Positions 41,653 to 50,954 of a stretch of DNA of 57,941 nt are shown in pieces. Below the pieces are notes generated by a model. It saw only the letters and a list, made by a program, of their open reading frames with translations. It searched no databases and had not been told where the DNA came from. The stretch is from Amycolatopsis thailandensis (GTDB lineage Bacteria > Actinomycetota > Actinomycetes > Mycobacteriales > Pseudonocardiaceae), in NCBI RefSeq assembly GCF_002234405.1, contig NZ_NMQT01000190.1, forward strand, positions 1 to 57,941, in the 5' to 3' direction. The first letter of the stretch is position 1. Every line of letters starts with the position of its first letter. The translations under genes were made by a program, and so were the position numbers.

Positions 41653-43118
41653 GCCCCGCTCTCTCCCTGCGCCGCGTGGACCGCAGGTTCGGCACCGTCC
41701 AGGCTCTGCTGGGGGTGGACCTGGACTTCGAGCCTGGCCAGGTGCACGCGGTGCTTGGGGAGAACGGCGCGGGCAAGTCCACCGCGATCCGGATCCTCGC
41801 CGGCCTCGACCAGCCGGACTCCGGCAGCGTCGAACTGGCCGGGAGCCCGGTCCGGCTGCGGACCCGCGATTCCGCGGTCCGGCGCGGGATCGGGCTGATA
41901 CCGCAAACCGGCAGCCTGCTCGGCGAACTCACCTTGATCGAGAACCTCGCGCTGACCCAGCCACGCCAGCTGATCCGCCGTCGCCACGTCGGCGAGACCC
42001 TGGAGGCCGCGGCCGCCTCGTCCGGGCTCACCATCGACGTGGACACGCCCGTGCGGCGGCTGGGCCGCGCGCAGCAACAGCTCGGCGAGCTGGCCATCAT
42101 GGTCGCCCAAGGCGCCCGGATCCTGTTGCTGGACGAGCCGACATCCGTGCTCGACGCCGACGAGATCCATGGCCTGCACCGTCAGCTACGTGTGTTCGCC
42201 GACACGGGGATCACGGTTGTGCTGATCACCCACAGGTTGCACGAGGTCCGCGCCGTCGCCGACGCCGCCACGGTGCTCTCGCACGGCACCGTGGCGTGGA
42301 CGGGAAGAGTCGCCGACGTCGACGACGTGACCCTGGCACGGTCGATGGTCGGTGACCTGCCCGAAAGTGCGCCACCGCCCCGGCAACCGATCATCGACGA
42401 TGCCGACCCCGCTCTGGTCCTGGACCGGGTCTGGGCCGCGACCGACGATCTCGCACCGGTCCGGGACGTCACGGTACGCGTGCGGCCCGGGGAGGTCGTC
42501 GCCGTCGTGGGCACCGCGGGCAGCGGTCAACGTACGCTCGCCGAGGTGGCGGCCGGAGTCGTGACGCCGGAACGCGGCGCTCGCCGGGTCACGGGGAGGG
42601 CCTCCTATATTCCCGAGCGGCGCTCCGACGCGCTGCTGTCCGGCCTGCCGGTGAAGTGGTCCGCTGTCCTGCCGCGTCTAAAAGATGGGCGCTTCACCCG
42701 CTTCGGCATGGTGCGCGAGGACGCCGTCGACGAGTTCGCCCGCGACCTGCTCGGCCGCTTCGACGTCCGCCCGCCGAATCCGGACCTGCCCGCCGGTGCG
42801 CTCTCGGGCGGCAACGCGCAGAAACTCGTCATGGGCAGGGAGCTCGACACCGCACCGGCGGTCGCGGTCGTGCACGCTCCTACCCAGGGGCTGGACTTGC
42901 TTGCCGCGCAACGGATCCGGGACCTGATCCTCACGACCGCGGCCGCGGGGGCCGCGGTGCTGCTGATCTCCGCCGACCACGAGGAAGCCCGCGCGCTCGC
43001 CGACCGGGTCCTGGTGCTGCGCGACGGCCGGATCGTCGGCGAGCACACCGCGGCCGACTACGACCACGCCGTGCACCGCCTGGTCGACGTCCCGCTGCAC
43101 GAGGACGGCCCGGCATGA
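41649..43118 (+). CDS. ABC transporter ATPase with two nucleotide-binding domains (nucleoside/sugar type)
   Basis: 489 aa. First domain: Walker A GENGAGKST 37-45, signature-like LGRAQQQ 138-144 (degenerate LSxGxQQ), LLLDEPTSVLDA 159-170. Second domain: VGTAGSGQRT 287-296 (no Walker A Lys), LSGGNAQK 385-392 and VVHAPTQGLD 407-416. One full and one degenerate site is normal in RbsA/NupA-type ATPases. GTG overlaps the binding-protein stop (GTGA). It energises the nucleoside importer. Confidence 0.92.
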   Translation: MSPALSLRRVDRRFGTVQALLGVDLDFEPGQVHAVLGENGAGKSTAIRILAGLDQPDSGSVELAGSPVRLRTRDSAVRRGIGLIPQTGSLLGELTLIENLALTQPRQLIRRRHVGETLEAAAASSGLTIDVDTPVRRLGRAQQQLGELAIMVAQGARILLLDEPTSVLDADEIHGLHRQLRVFADTGITVVLITHRLHEVRAVADAATVLSHGTVAWTGRVADVDDVTLARSMVGDLPESAPPPRQPIIDDADPALVLDRVWAATDDLAPVRDVTVRVRPGEVVAVVGTAGSGQRTLAEVAAGVVTPERGARRVTGRASYIPERRSDALLSGLPVKWSAVLPRLKDGRFTRFGMVREDAVDEFARDLLGRFDVRPPNPDLPAGALSGGNAQKLVMGRELDTAPAVAVVHAPTQGLDLLAAQRIRDLILTTAAAGAAVLLISADHEEARALADRVLVLRDGRIVGEHTAADYDHAVHRLVDVPLHEDGPA

Positions 43119-44182
43119 CCCGGCTACGGATCCCGCCCGCCGGCCGGACCAGGCTCGTCGCCGTCGGTGCCGCGTGCGTGATCGGCGGCTTCGCCGTGGT
43201 GGCCGGGATTCTCGCGCTGACCGGCGGCGACCTCGCGGTCACCCTCTCCGGCTGGGGCTACGGCGCGGCCGGAACCCCCTACGCGATCAGCCAGACCGTC
43301 GCCTACGCGGCACCGCTGATCCTCATCGCACTCGGGGCGACCCCGGCGCTGCGAGCCGGGGTCATCGTCGTCGGCGCCGAAGGACAAGTGATCGCCGGAG
43401 CGATCGCGTCGACGGCCGTCGCGTTCTCCCCGCTGGGAAACCTGCCCATGGCGCTGGCGCTCCCGGTCGGCGCGCTGGCGGGAGTCCTGGGCGGCGCGGC
43501 GTGGGCGATGATCCCCGCGATCCCGCTGCTACGGTGGCGGGTCAGCGAGATCCTCACCGCGCTAATGGCCAACTACCTCGCCGTGCACCTGCTGACCTAT
43601 CTGTTGCGGACAGTGATGCGCGACCCCGAGGGACACTCGACACCCCGCAGTGCCGAACTGCCCGCACCGTCACAGATTCCGCTCCTGCCGACCGCGGGCA
43701 GGCTCACCGCCGGGGTCATCGTCGTGGGACTGCTGGTACTCGTGGGCGTCTGGTGGCATCGCACCCGGTCCGCCCGGGCGCTCGACGTGTTCGCCGAGAG
43801 CCGCTGGCTCGCCGGGCGCCTGGAACTGACCCCGGCCCGCGCGATCCTGGGGACGGGCGCCGTCTCCGGCGCGGCCGCAGGGCTCGCCGGATGGATGCAG
43901 GTCGCCGGGGTCGACGGGAACCTCACCCCTGGCGTCGCCGGCGGAATCGGCTTCACCGGCCTGGTGGTGGCCGTGATCGGCGCGAGCCGCCCCGTTCCCA
44001 TCGTCGCCGCAGGGCTGATTATGGCCTCGCTGACCACCGGCGCGAGCGGGATCCAGCTCTACTCACCGTCCACACCGTCCTCGATCGGGCAGGTGACCCA
44101 AGGAGTTCTGCTGCTCGCGATAGCACTCGCGCTCGCCGTGGCACAGCGGCACCGGGCACGCCGGAGGGCCGCCGATGGCTGA
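43115..44182 (+). CDS. ABC transporter permease (BPD_transp_2), subunit 1
   Basis: 355 aa. About nine to ten hydrophobic segments, with the BPD_transp_2 pattern GVIVVGAEGQVIAGAI (residues ~79-94), EILTALMANYLAVHLLTYL and ALDVFAESRW near ~225. NupP/RbsC-like. ATG 43115 overlaps the ATPase stop by 4 nt. It forms the channel with subunit 2. Confidence 0.88.
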   Translation: MTRLRIPPAGRTRLVAVGAACVIGGFAVVAGILALTGGDLAVTLSGWGYGAAGTPYAISQTVAYAAPLILIALGATPALRAGVIVVGAEGQVIAGAIASTAVAFSPLGNLPMALALPVGALAGVLGGAAWAMIPAIPLLRWRVSEILTALMANYLAVHLLTYLLRTVMRDPEGHSTPRSAELPAPSQIPLLPTAGRLTAGVIVVGLLVLVGVWWHRTRSARALDVFAESRWLAGRLELTPARAILGTGAVSGAAAGLAGWMQVAGVDGNLTPGVAGGIGFTGLVVAVIGASRPVPIVAAGLIMASLTTGASGIQLYSPSTPSSIGQVTQGVLLLAIALALAVAQRHRARRRAADG

Positions 44183-45191
44183 GTTCCTGACGTTGCTGCT
44201 CGGCGCCGCGTTCGTCGCGGCCGCGCCGCTAATCCTGGCCGGGCTGGGCGAGATGGTCCTCGAGCGCAGCGGCGCCGGATTCAATCTGGGCCTGGAAGGC
44301 ATCATGCTGGTCGGCGCGCTGGCCGGGGTGCTCGGCTCGGCGGCCGCCGGACCGTGGATCGGGTTGCTGACCGGGCTCGCGGCCGGTGTCGCGGGCGGGC
44401 TGCTGTACGCGGTGAGCGTGGCGCTCGGGCTCGACGTCGTCCTGACCGGCATCGCCATCTCCATCGTCGGCGCCGGTGTATCAACCTATGCGTTCGAGGT
44501 CATCGCGCCGGCGGGCCGCACGAACATCTCGGCTCCGCTGCTGCCGAGGCTGTCCGTGCCGGGCCTGGCGGAACTGCCCGTGATCGGGCCGCCCCTGCGG
44601 GAGCTGAGCGTCGGGATGTGGCTGGCGATCGCCGTCGCGATCGTCGCGGCGTGGGCACTGAGGTCCACCCGGGCAGGACTGCGGCTGCGGTCGGCGGCCG
44701 AGCACGACACCGCAGTCCAGCGCGGGATCGCGGTCGCCCGCTACCGGTTGGTAGCCGCGCTCATCGCCGGCGGGCTCGCCGGGGCCGCCGGGACCGTGCT
44801 CGCGGTCAGCACGATCGGGACGTTCACCCCGGGCATGACCGGCGGGCGAGGCTTCCTGGTCCTCGCGGTGGTCATCATCGGCCGCCAGCGGCCCGGCGGT
44901 GTCGTCGCCGGGGCCGCGCTGTTCGCGGTCATGGACGGTCTCGCGCTGCTCGCGCAGACCCGGGACCTCGGGCTCCCCACCGAGGCCTACCACGCACTGC
45001 CGTACCTGACCGCGCTGATCGTGCTCTGCGCCCACGCCCGCTGGCTACACCGCCGGGGCGCCACGACAATCAGCGACGGCCCCGGCATGACCAGATCATC
45101 CGTCCCACCCGGTGCCGGTGTTCCCTCACCGGGCACGATTGATTCCCCTCCTCACCCGAAAGGTGTCTTCCATGGCCGACCGGATTCCTGA
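44175..45191 (+). CDS. ABC transporter permease (BPD_transp_2), subunit 2
   Basis: 338 aa. Eight or so membrane segments; pattern AGFNLGLEGIMLVGALAGVLG (NLGLEGIM, typical of NupQ/YufQ-like permeases), TGIAISIVGAGVSTYAF, GGRGFLVLAVVIIG. Overlaps subunit 1 by 8 nt and the methyltransferase gene by 20 nt. The last ~35 residues are Pro-rich and hydrophilic. Confidence 0.88.
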   Translation: MAEFLTLLLGAAFVAAAPLILAGLGEMVLERSGAGFNLGLEGIMLVGALAGVLGSAAAGPWIGLLTGLAAGVAGGLLYAVSVALGLDVVLTGIAISIVGAGVSTYAFEVIAPAGRTNISAPLLPRLSVPGLAELPVIGPPLRELSVGMWLAIAVAIVAAWALRSTRAGLRLRSAAEHDTAVQRGIAVARYRLVAALIAGGLAGAAGTVLAVSTIGTFTPGMTGGRGFLVLAVVIIGRQRPGGVVAGAALFAVMDGLALLAQTRDLGLPTEAYHALPYLTALIVLCAHARWLHRRGATTISDGPGMTRSSVPPGAGVPSPGTIDSPPHPKGVFHGRPDS

Positions 45192-45813
45192 GACCGCGGA
45201 GCAGCTCTACAACGCCCTGGGTCAGGACTACGAAGACGCGTTCGGGCACCAGCCCGCCCTCGGAGCCACCCTGCAGCACCTGCTCGACCTGCTGCCACGC
45301 CCGGCGACGATCCTCGACGTCGGATCCGGGACCGGCGCGCTGGTCGCGTTGACCTGCACCCAGGCCGGGCACTACGTGACCGGCTGCGACGTCTCGGACA
45401 CCATGATCACACTGTCGCGGGCCCGGGTGCCGACGGCGCGGTTCATCAAGAAGGACATGCGCGACCTGACGTTCGACGACGGCAGCTGGGACGTGGTCCT
45501 GGCCTTCTTCTCGATGCTGCAGCTCCCGCGCACGGACCAGGACGCAATGATCTCCCGGTTCGCGCAGTGGGTCGCCCCCGGCGGCTACGTCGTCCTGGCG
45601 ACAGTGCCCCGGGACAACCCGGGCCGGGTCGGAGAGTGGATGGGGCACTGGGTACAGACCTTCAGTTACCCGGTCGACGTTCTGCGGCAACGGATCGAGG
45701 ACACCGGGTTGGAGATCGTGCGGGAGGACCTCGTGGACTTCATCCCTGCTACTGACCAGGCGCATCCCGAGCCGCAGGTTTACTTCACCGCCCGGAAACC
45801 ACCCGCGCCCTGA
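45172..45813 (+). CDS. SAM-dependent class I methyltransferase
   Basis: 213 aa. Motif I DVGSGTG (49-55) after ATILDV, then GCDVSDTM (acidic loop), KKDMRDL, a WDVVLAFFSM strand and GGYVVLATVP. The start ATG 45172 lies within the permease gene (20-nt overlap) with GAAAGGTG upstream, so it is translated with the transporter. Methylation of an imported nucleoside or a downstream product is possible but unproven. Confidence 0.88.
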   Translation: MADRIPETAEQLYNALGQDYEDAFGHQPALGATLQHLLDLLPRPATILDVGSGTGALVALTCTQAGHYVTGCDVSDTMITLSRARVPTARFIKKDMRDLTFDDGSWDVVLAFFSMLQLPRTDQDAMISRFAQWVAPGGYVVLATVPRDNPGRVGEWMGHWVQTFSYPVDVLRQRIEDTGLEIVREDLVDFIPATDQAHPEPQVYFTARKPPAP

Positions 45814-45823
45814 GGACCGGCGC

Positions 45824-48118
45824 TCACTCGTCGGATGTGAGGGTGGCCCAATCGGCCTGGAGTGCCGAGACCTTGCGCAGATCCAGCTCGCGAAGCCGGA
45901 ACAGCGCGCTGCGGTACGCCTCCTTGGCCGCCGCGTGCTCTCCGAGCTCGAAGAGCACGAGAGCTTTCTCCCCGAGCGCTTCGGCGAACCCCTGCGGATC
46001 GCTGGTCGTCTTGTAGGCCTCCTGTGCCTGCTCGCAGTAGCGCAGTGCGGCGTCGAGATTTCCGGCGAGCCTGTGGGTGCGGGCTAGGGGCACGGCCGCG
46101 AAGGCCACGCCGTGCAGATCGTCAGCCCGTACCAGCATCTCCACTGCGCAGGTGCCGTGCTCGATCGCGAGATCGAACCGGGCGAGCTCGCGATAGGCGG
46201 AGCCCAGGTGCGTTCGGGACAAGGTCTCTCCAATAAACGCCCCGGCGGCCTGCGCCACGGCGACGCCCTTTTCGCACCACCGCGCGGACTCCGCGTAGTT
46301 CCCCCGCTCGAACTCGATATTGCCCATCTCCACGTACGCGAACGCGACGAACCGATTCGGTTCCAGATCCTGGCACACCTCGATGGCGCGTTCGTCGAGC
46401 CGCCAGGCGCGCTCGAGGTCCGGAGCGCTCCCGCGTCGCAGGTAGCCCTCGGCGAGTTCTTCGGCGGCCTGGGCGATTCGTAGTGGTTCACCGGATGTCT
46501 CGGCGGCCGCGTAGGCAAGCTCGTGTCCCTCGATCCACGCCGACACCGGGCGGCTATGGATGTAGAAATCGAAGAACTCCACTGGGATCCGCCATGCAGG
46601 AAATAGCAAACCCCGCTTGGAGGCCATTTCCGCGATGCCCGCGATCGTCGGCAATTCCTGCTGACACCACTTGTAGGCATCATCGAACGACTTGAACTGT
46701 GGCGGCTCGATCCCGTCCGGTGGCGGTGGAAGATGGATGTGATGGTCGGGTCGTTTCGGGGTGATGCGCCAGGATGCTGCGTTGGCGGCGTAGAGATACC
46801 ACTGCACCACGCGGTCGGCGGCGGTCTCCCGTTCGTCGGTCCACTCGGGACGGTGTGCTTCCTCGGCCGCGAAGACCCGGAGCAGGTCGTGCAGCCGGAA
46901 GGTATGCAACGCGACCTGCTCCAGCAGTGAGTACTGCACCAGTTGCTCCAGCAGGCGATTCGCCTCGCCGCTCGGGACCCCGATCAGCGCGCCGGCGGAG
47001 GCCGAGCTGAACTGCTGGCCAGGGTGCAGCCCGCACAGCCGGAACGCCTGGGCTTGCGACGCGTTGAGGCGACTGTAGGAGTAGCCAAAGGCCGCGCGGA
47101 CGCCGCTGTCGACGTCGTCCTCGACCTGTAGTTCCAGGGCCTGGTTGGCCAGATTGTCCACGTGCTGGCTGATGGTCAGCGTTTCGTTGGAGGCGACCTG
47201 TTCGGCGCCGATCGTCAGGGCTAGCGGCAGCATCCCGCACAGGGTCGCCAGGCGCGCGGCCGCGTCAGGTTCGGCATCGACCCGCTCGTCACCGACGAAG
47301 CTGCGGATCAGCGAGATCGCGTCGAACTTGCCCATGGACCCGAGATTGATGCCTTCCGCTTTCGAGGACATCACCAGTCCTCCGAGCCATACCCGGCTGG
47401 CTACCAGAACTGAGGCGTTGCGTGTTCCGGGAAGGACCTGGCTGACCTGGCTGGAGTTCTTCGCGTTGTCCAGCACGATGAGCACCCGTTTGTCGGACAT
47501 GTCCAGCGCCCGCAGATGCCCTTGGAGCAGCGCCAGGCGCATCTCGTCGGCGCTCGGGAGGCGGGTGTCGTCGACCCCCAGGCCGCGCAGCAGTGCCTCG
47601 AGGATGTCCCCGGCCTGGGAAGGTGCCCGCGGGCCGAATCCGTGCAGGTCTGCGTACAGCACCAGCTGGAACTTCTTTTCATGCGTGTTGGCCCATTGGC
47701 GCAGCACGGCGGACTTGCCCACACCTGGCGGCCCGGAGACGAAAGTGACCGTTGACCGGTCCGGACGCGCTTTGTCGATCAGCTCGGTGGTGAGCTCTGC
47801 GAGAGCGTCCTTGCGGCCGACGAAATGCGGGGTCGCCGGGGGAAGCCCGGCGTAGGGTTCGGCCCGGGCCGCGGTCGCCAGGCTGATGAGCACACCGTCG
47901 GCGCCCAGTGCCTGGTCGATGAGGACCGCGCCCTCCATCGTGGGCTTTTGCTTACCGGTCTCCATCCGGCCGAGCATGCTGTAGCTGTAGCCCACCTTCA
48001 TGGCGTCCAGCTCGCGCAAGGTTAGCCCGCGCTTCCTTCGCCAGAACTTCTGCGCTTTGCCGTATTGCTCGGCGGCCGTGGGGGGCTTGGAGCCCTCGCG
48101 GTCGGAGTTTGCCGGCAT
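45824..48118 (-). CDS. STAND regulator: HTH, NB-ARC, TPR
   Basis: 764 aa. N-terminal XRE-like HTH (~15-70: RRKRGLTLRELDAMKVGYSYSMLGRMETGKQKP), NB-ARC ATPase (~95-350: FVGRKDAL, GPPGVGKSAVLRQ at 129-141, RVLIVLDNAK Walker B near 205, GMLPLALTIGAEQ GxP region), winged-helix part (~370-440: HTFRLHDLLRVFA) and a helical TPR region (~580-750: AYVEMGNIEFERGNYAESA, RTHLGSAYRELARFDLA). It resembles AfsR/SARP-type regulators without the SARP domain. ATG 48118 has GAAGGGGCGG upstream. It converges with the methyltransferase (10 bp apart) and is divergent from the MAB_1171c gene at 48.4 kb. Confidence 0.93.
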   Translation of the reverse strand: MPANSDREGSKPPTAAEQYGKAQKFWRRKRGLTLRELDAMKVGYSYSMLGRMETGKQKPTMEGAVLIDQALGADGVLISLATAARAEPYAGLPPATPHFVGRKDALAELTTELIDKARPDRSTVTFVSGPPGVGKSAVLRQWANTHEKKFQLVLYADLHGFGPRAPSQAGDILEALLRGLGVDDTRLPSADEMRLALLQGHLRALDMSDKRVLIVLDNAKNSSQVSQVLPGTRNASVLVASRVWLGGLVMSSKAEGINLGSMGKFDAISLIRSFVGDERVDAEPDAAARLATLCGMLPLALTIGAEQVASNETLTISQHVDNLANQALELQVEDDVDSGVRAAFGYSYSRLNASQAQAFRLCGLHPGQQFSSASAGALIGVPSGEANRLLEQLVQYSLLEQVALHTFRLHDLLRVFAAEEAHRPEWTDERETAADRVVQWYLYAANAASWRITPKRPDHHIHLPPPPDGIEPPQFKSFDDAYKWCQQELPTIAGIAEMASKRGLLFPAWRIPVEFFDFYIHSRPVSAWIEGHELAYAAAETSGEPLRIAQAAEELAEGYLRRGSAPDLERAWRLDERAIEVCQDLEPNRFVAFAYVEMGNIEFERGNYAESARWCEKGVAVAQAAGAFIGETLSRTHLGSAYRELARFDLAIEHGTCAVEMLVRADDLHGVAFAAVPLARTHRLAGNLDAALRYCEQAQEAYKTTSDPQGFAEALGEKALVLFELGEHAAAKEAYRSALFRLRELDLRKVSALQADWATLTSDE

Positions 48119-48189
48119 TCCGCCCCTTCTTCCGTCTGACCTTTCATGATCGTGCCACACATCGACGTCGGTCAGCGGGGAAATGAACG

Positions 48190-48387
48190 ATGTCCACATC
48201 AGACCGCACACGGGGAGACGCGGGCAGGTCGTCGACGGTGCTTACGCGGGCGGCGACCGCCACGCTTGTTTCATCGAGCTCGAAACAGCAGGTACTAGCC
48301 CAGCGGCGCAGGGTGACACCAGACTCGTGGTCGGGGATGGGAGATCACATGAACGCTGACGACGCTCGCGAGGCTGCGAGTGAATGA
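48190..48387 (+). CDS. Possible small protein coupled to MAB_1171c gene (65 aa)
   Basis: ATG 48190 has GGGGAAA upstream. The 65-aa product is Ser/Thr/Arg-rich without domains or membrane helices. Its stop overlaps the GTG of the following MAB_1171c gene (GTGAATGA), a sign of coupling. Against it are the lack of any family features and its place in a divergent promoter gap. I consider it possible. Confidence 0.35.
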   Translation: MSTSDRTRGDAGRSSTVLTRAATATLVSSSSKQQVLAQRRRVTPDSWSGMGDHMNADDAREAASE

Positions 48388-49636
48388 CGTGCTCAGCTAC
48401 AGCGGTGCGCTGCTCGCGAGCGCCGCCGCCGTGACGAAGTACCTGGCCGCACGAGACTCCGGCCGTCCCCGGACTCGGGCGCGGCAATTCCTGATCTTCG
48501 GCCTGCTGCTGCTCGCCGCCGCGCTGACGCTCGGAGCCCCCGCCACGGCCCGCTTGGCCCTCCGGTACGAGGCTGTGCCGAACCTGGCACGGCTGGTGGG
48601 GGACGTGGTGGCGATGGGGGCCGCGAACTGCCTGCTCGCGCTGTCGACGATGGCTCCCGGCCGGGATCCGCACCCGCATCGCCGGATCACCGGCCACACC
48701 GCGGTGTTCCTGGCGGGCGCGCTGGCGATGGCGCTTCTGCTCGACGCCGCGAACACCGCGCCGACCACAGCGTTCGTCTCGACCTACGGTGGGGAGCCGC
48801 TCATCGACATGTACCTGGCCGTCTACGCCGGGTACCTGACCTGGGCAATGGCGACGTTTCACCGGCTCGGGCACCGCTACTTCCACGCGCCGTCGACCAC
48901 GATCATCGCCCGCACAGGCTTCCGGCTGACGCAGCTCGGGCTGACCTGCGGCTATCTGTGGCTGCTGACCCGGGCGATCGATGTCCTCGCCCTGCACACC
49001 GGCTGGCCGATCGGCGCGCCCCTGATCGGCGCCACCGTGCTGCCCGGGCTCTGCGCCGCGCTCGTGGCTCTCGGGGTGTCCTTCCCGGAGTGGATGCCAC
49101 CGCTGCTACGGACCCGAGCCGCGAGGTGTCTGCTCCGGCCGATAGCCCATCTCCGGGTCATGGTGGCACTGGCCCTGGTCAGCATGCTGTGGCGCCCCCT
49201 GGTCCGCGCCGTCCCGGGTGTCGTCGTCAACGTCACCGTCTGTGGCCGGACGACGATGCTGTATCGCAGGGTCATCGAGATCCGGGACGTCCAGCTGCGC
49301 CTGGCGCCCTATGTCCACCCAGACGCCCAGCTCGTCGCCGCCGCTCGATCACGTCGAGAACCCGCCCACGAGCACAGCCTCGCGCTCTGCGAAGCCGCAG
49401 CCCTGGCGACCGGTCTCGACGCCTTCCGCGCTCAGCAGCGGCGCCCGCACCCGGAATCCCCGAGAGTCGACTACGTCAACCACGACAGGATCGGGGCCAC
49501 CCCGTTCGACGAAGCCCGCCACCTGGCGACGGTCGCAGTGGCGTTCCGGTTCAGCCGCACCATCCGCCACGTGCGCCGCTCCCTGCGTCCGCGCCCCGAG
49601 CGCTCCACCACCACACTCGCCCCCTGCCGGTCATGA
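48380..49636 (+). CDS. MAB_1171c-family membrane protein, second copy
   Basis: 418 aa. Seven membrane helices in the first ~245 residues (FLIFGLLLLAAALTLG, VFLAGALAMALLLDA and others), then a cytoplasmic part with YRRVIEIRDVQLRLAPYVHPDAQ (compare RHTVEIRDAQRSLSAWV in the 37.5-kb copy). GTG start at 48380. The shared RDxQ segment in the same place confirms common family. The gene runs divergently from the STAND regulator and into a small coupled gene, then faces a P450. Confidence 0.82.
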   Translation: MNDVLSYSGALLASAAAVTKYLAARDSGRPRTRARQFLIFGLLLLAAALTLGAPATARLALRYEAVPNLARLVGDVVAMGAANCLLALSTMAPGRDPHPHRRITGHTAVFLAGALAMALLLDAANTAPTTAFVSTYGGEPLIDMYLAVYAGYLTWAMATFHRLGHRYFHAPSTTIIARTGFRLTQLGLTCGYLWLLTRAIDVLALHTGWPIGAPLIGATVLPGLCAALVALGVSFPEWMPPLLRTRAARCLLRPIAHLRVMVALALVSMLWRPLVRAVPGVVVNVTVCGRTTMLYRRVIEIRDVQLRLAPYVHPDAQLVAAARSRREPAHEHSLALCEAAALATGLDAFRAQQRRPHPESPRVDYVNHDRIGATPFDEARHLATVAVAFRFSRTIRHVRRSLRPRPERSTTTLAPCRS

Positions 49637-49770
49637 CAGCCGCTCGCACCCGGCAGCAGTTCCGTGCACTGCGCGCCGCAGCCATACTGCGGGCCTGCGC
49701 CCTGATCGCCGCTACGCGCGATCGTCACCAGCGGCCCGGATGCGCCGGGTTATTCGCTGACGAGGACTAG
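49633..49770 (+). CDS. 45-aa gene coupled to MAB_1171c gene
   Basis: The ATG at 49633 overlaps the MAB_1171c stop (ATGA). It encodes 45 aa, MTAARTRQQFRALRAAAILR at the start, a basic amphipathic helix, and ends GLFADED. Its TAG overlaps the stop of the convergent P450 gene. The 4-nt overlap and Arg/Ala helix suggest a genuine short accessory peptide. No family known. Confidence 0.55.
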   Translation: MTAARTRQQFRALRAAAILRACALIAATRDRHQRPGCAGLFADED

Positions 49771-50954
49771 GCGACGTGAACAGGAAGAGCGAGCAGGCCG
49801 CGGTTGCGGAACGACGGCCGCCAGCGCAGGCGGTCGTGGGGGACCGCCGAGGTCAGGTCCGAGTACCGGTCGAGCAGCGCGGCCAGGCCGACCTCGATCT
49901 CGATCCGGGCCAGCGGCGCGCCGACGCAGTAGTGCGGTCCATGCCCGAATCCGAGATGCGGGTTGTCCGTCCGGCGCAGGTCGAGATCGTCCGGGTCGGC
50001 GAAACGGTCCGGATCGCGGCCGGCCGAGGCCAGCGACAGCAACACCGTGTCCCCGGCGGGGATCCTGGTCCCGCCGATGACGACGTCGACGGTGGGGAAG
50101 CGGCGGATCGCGAGCTGCGACGGCGAGGAGAACCGCACCAGTTCATCCACCGTGGACGAAAGCAGCGTGCGGTCCGCGCGCAGTCGCGCGAGGAGGTGCG
50201 GCCGGGCGAGCAACGCGGCGAGGCCGTTGCCGATCTGGTGCACCACGTTCTCGTACCCGGCGCCGAGGACGAGGAACAGCGCGCTGATCAGCTCCGCTTC
50301 GGACATCCGGTCTTCGACGTCGCGCTCGTCGATCAGCGCGCTGATCAGGTCCTCGCCGGGTTCGGCGCGTTTCGCCGCCGCGAGCCCCAGCAGATACCGC
50401 CACAGGGATTTCACCGCGAGCCCGACGTCTTCGGGGCCGGTGGGGGCAAGCATGCGGTCGGTCCAGGACCGGAAGTCGGGACGGTCCGCGACGGGGATCC
50501 CGAGCAGTTCACAGATCACGGCGATCGGCAGCGGCGCGGCGAACGTCTCGATCAGGTCCACCTCACCGGTGTCGGGGAGGGCGGAGAGCAGTCCGTCGGC
50601 GATCTCCCGGATCCGGGGGCGCAGGCTTTCGACGCGGGCGCGGGTGAAGCCGCGTCCGAGGATCGGCCGCAGGCGGGTGTGGTCGGGCGCGTCCATATTG
50701 AGCAGATTCGCGTCCAGCTCCGGCGGCAGGTTGAAGCCCTGGTAGCCGTTGCCCGCGTTGCGTTTATCCAGCGACAGGCGCGGATCCGCGAGTGCGGCGC
50801 GGACGTCGTCATAGCGCGTCACGAGCCACACCGGGGACCCGTCGGGCGTGACCGCGCGGTGCACGGGTTTCTCGGCGCGAAGCTTCGTGTAGGCGACGTC
50901 TGGGTCGCTGAGGAACCCTGCGTCGAACTGAACGATGTCGTCGTCGGTGGGCAC
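49767..50954 (-). CDS. Cytochrome P450
   Basis: 395 aa, soluble actinobacterial class I type. Heme loop FGHGPHYCVGAP with Cys343; K-helix E271-x-x-R274 (ELVR); I-helix GAGYEN (231-236). In most P450s the I-helix has A-G-x-E/D-T; here the Thr is replaced by Asn (236), as in a minority that rely on substrate hydroxyls or water for proton delivery. GTG start at 50954. It is convergent with the 45-aa gene (4-nt stop overlap). Redox partners are not encoded nearby. A link to the MAB_1171c locus is suggested by adjacency only. Confidence 0.95.
   Translation of the reverse strand: MPTDDDIVQFDAGFLSDPDVAYTKLRAEKPVHRAVTPDGSPVWLVTRYDDVRAALADPRLSLDKRNAGNGYQGFNLPPELDANLLNMDAPDHTRLRPILGRGFTRARVESLRPRIREIADGLLSALPDTGEVDLIETFAAPLPIAVICELLGIPVADRPDFRSWTDRMLAPTGPEDVGLAVKSLWRYLLGLAAAKRAEPGEDLISALIDERDVEDRMSEAELISALFLVLGAGYENVVHQIGNGLAALLARPHLLARLRADRTLLSSTVDELVRFSSPSQLAIRRFPTVDVVIGGTRIPAGDTVLLSLASAGRDPDRFADPDDLDLRRTDNPHLGFGHGPHYCVGAPLARIEIEVGLAALLDRYSDLTSAVPHDRLRWRPSFRNRGLLALPVHVA

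Noticed and set aside
42510..42900. Missing Walker A lysine and altered Walker B in the second ABC domain as a sign of decay
   Set aside because: A degenerate second site is normal in RbsA/NupA-type ATPases.
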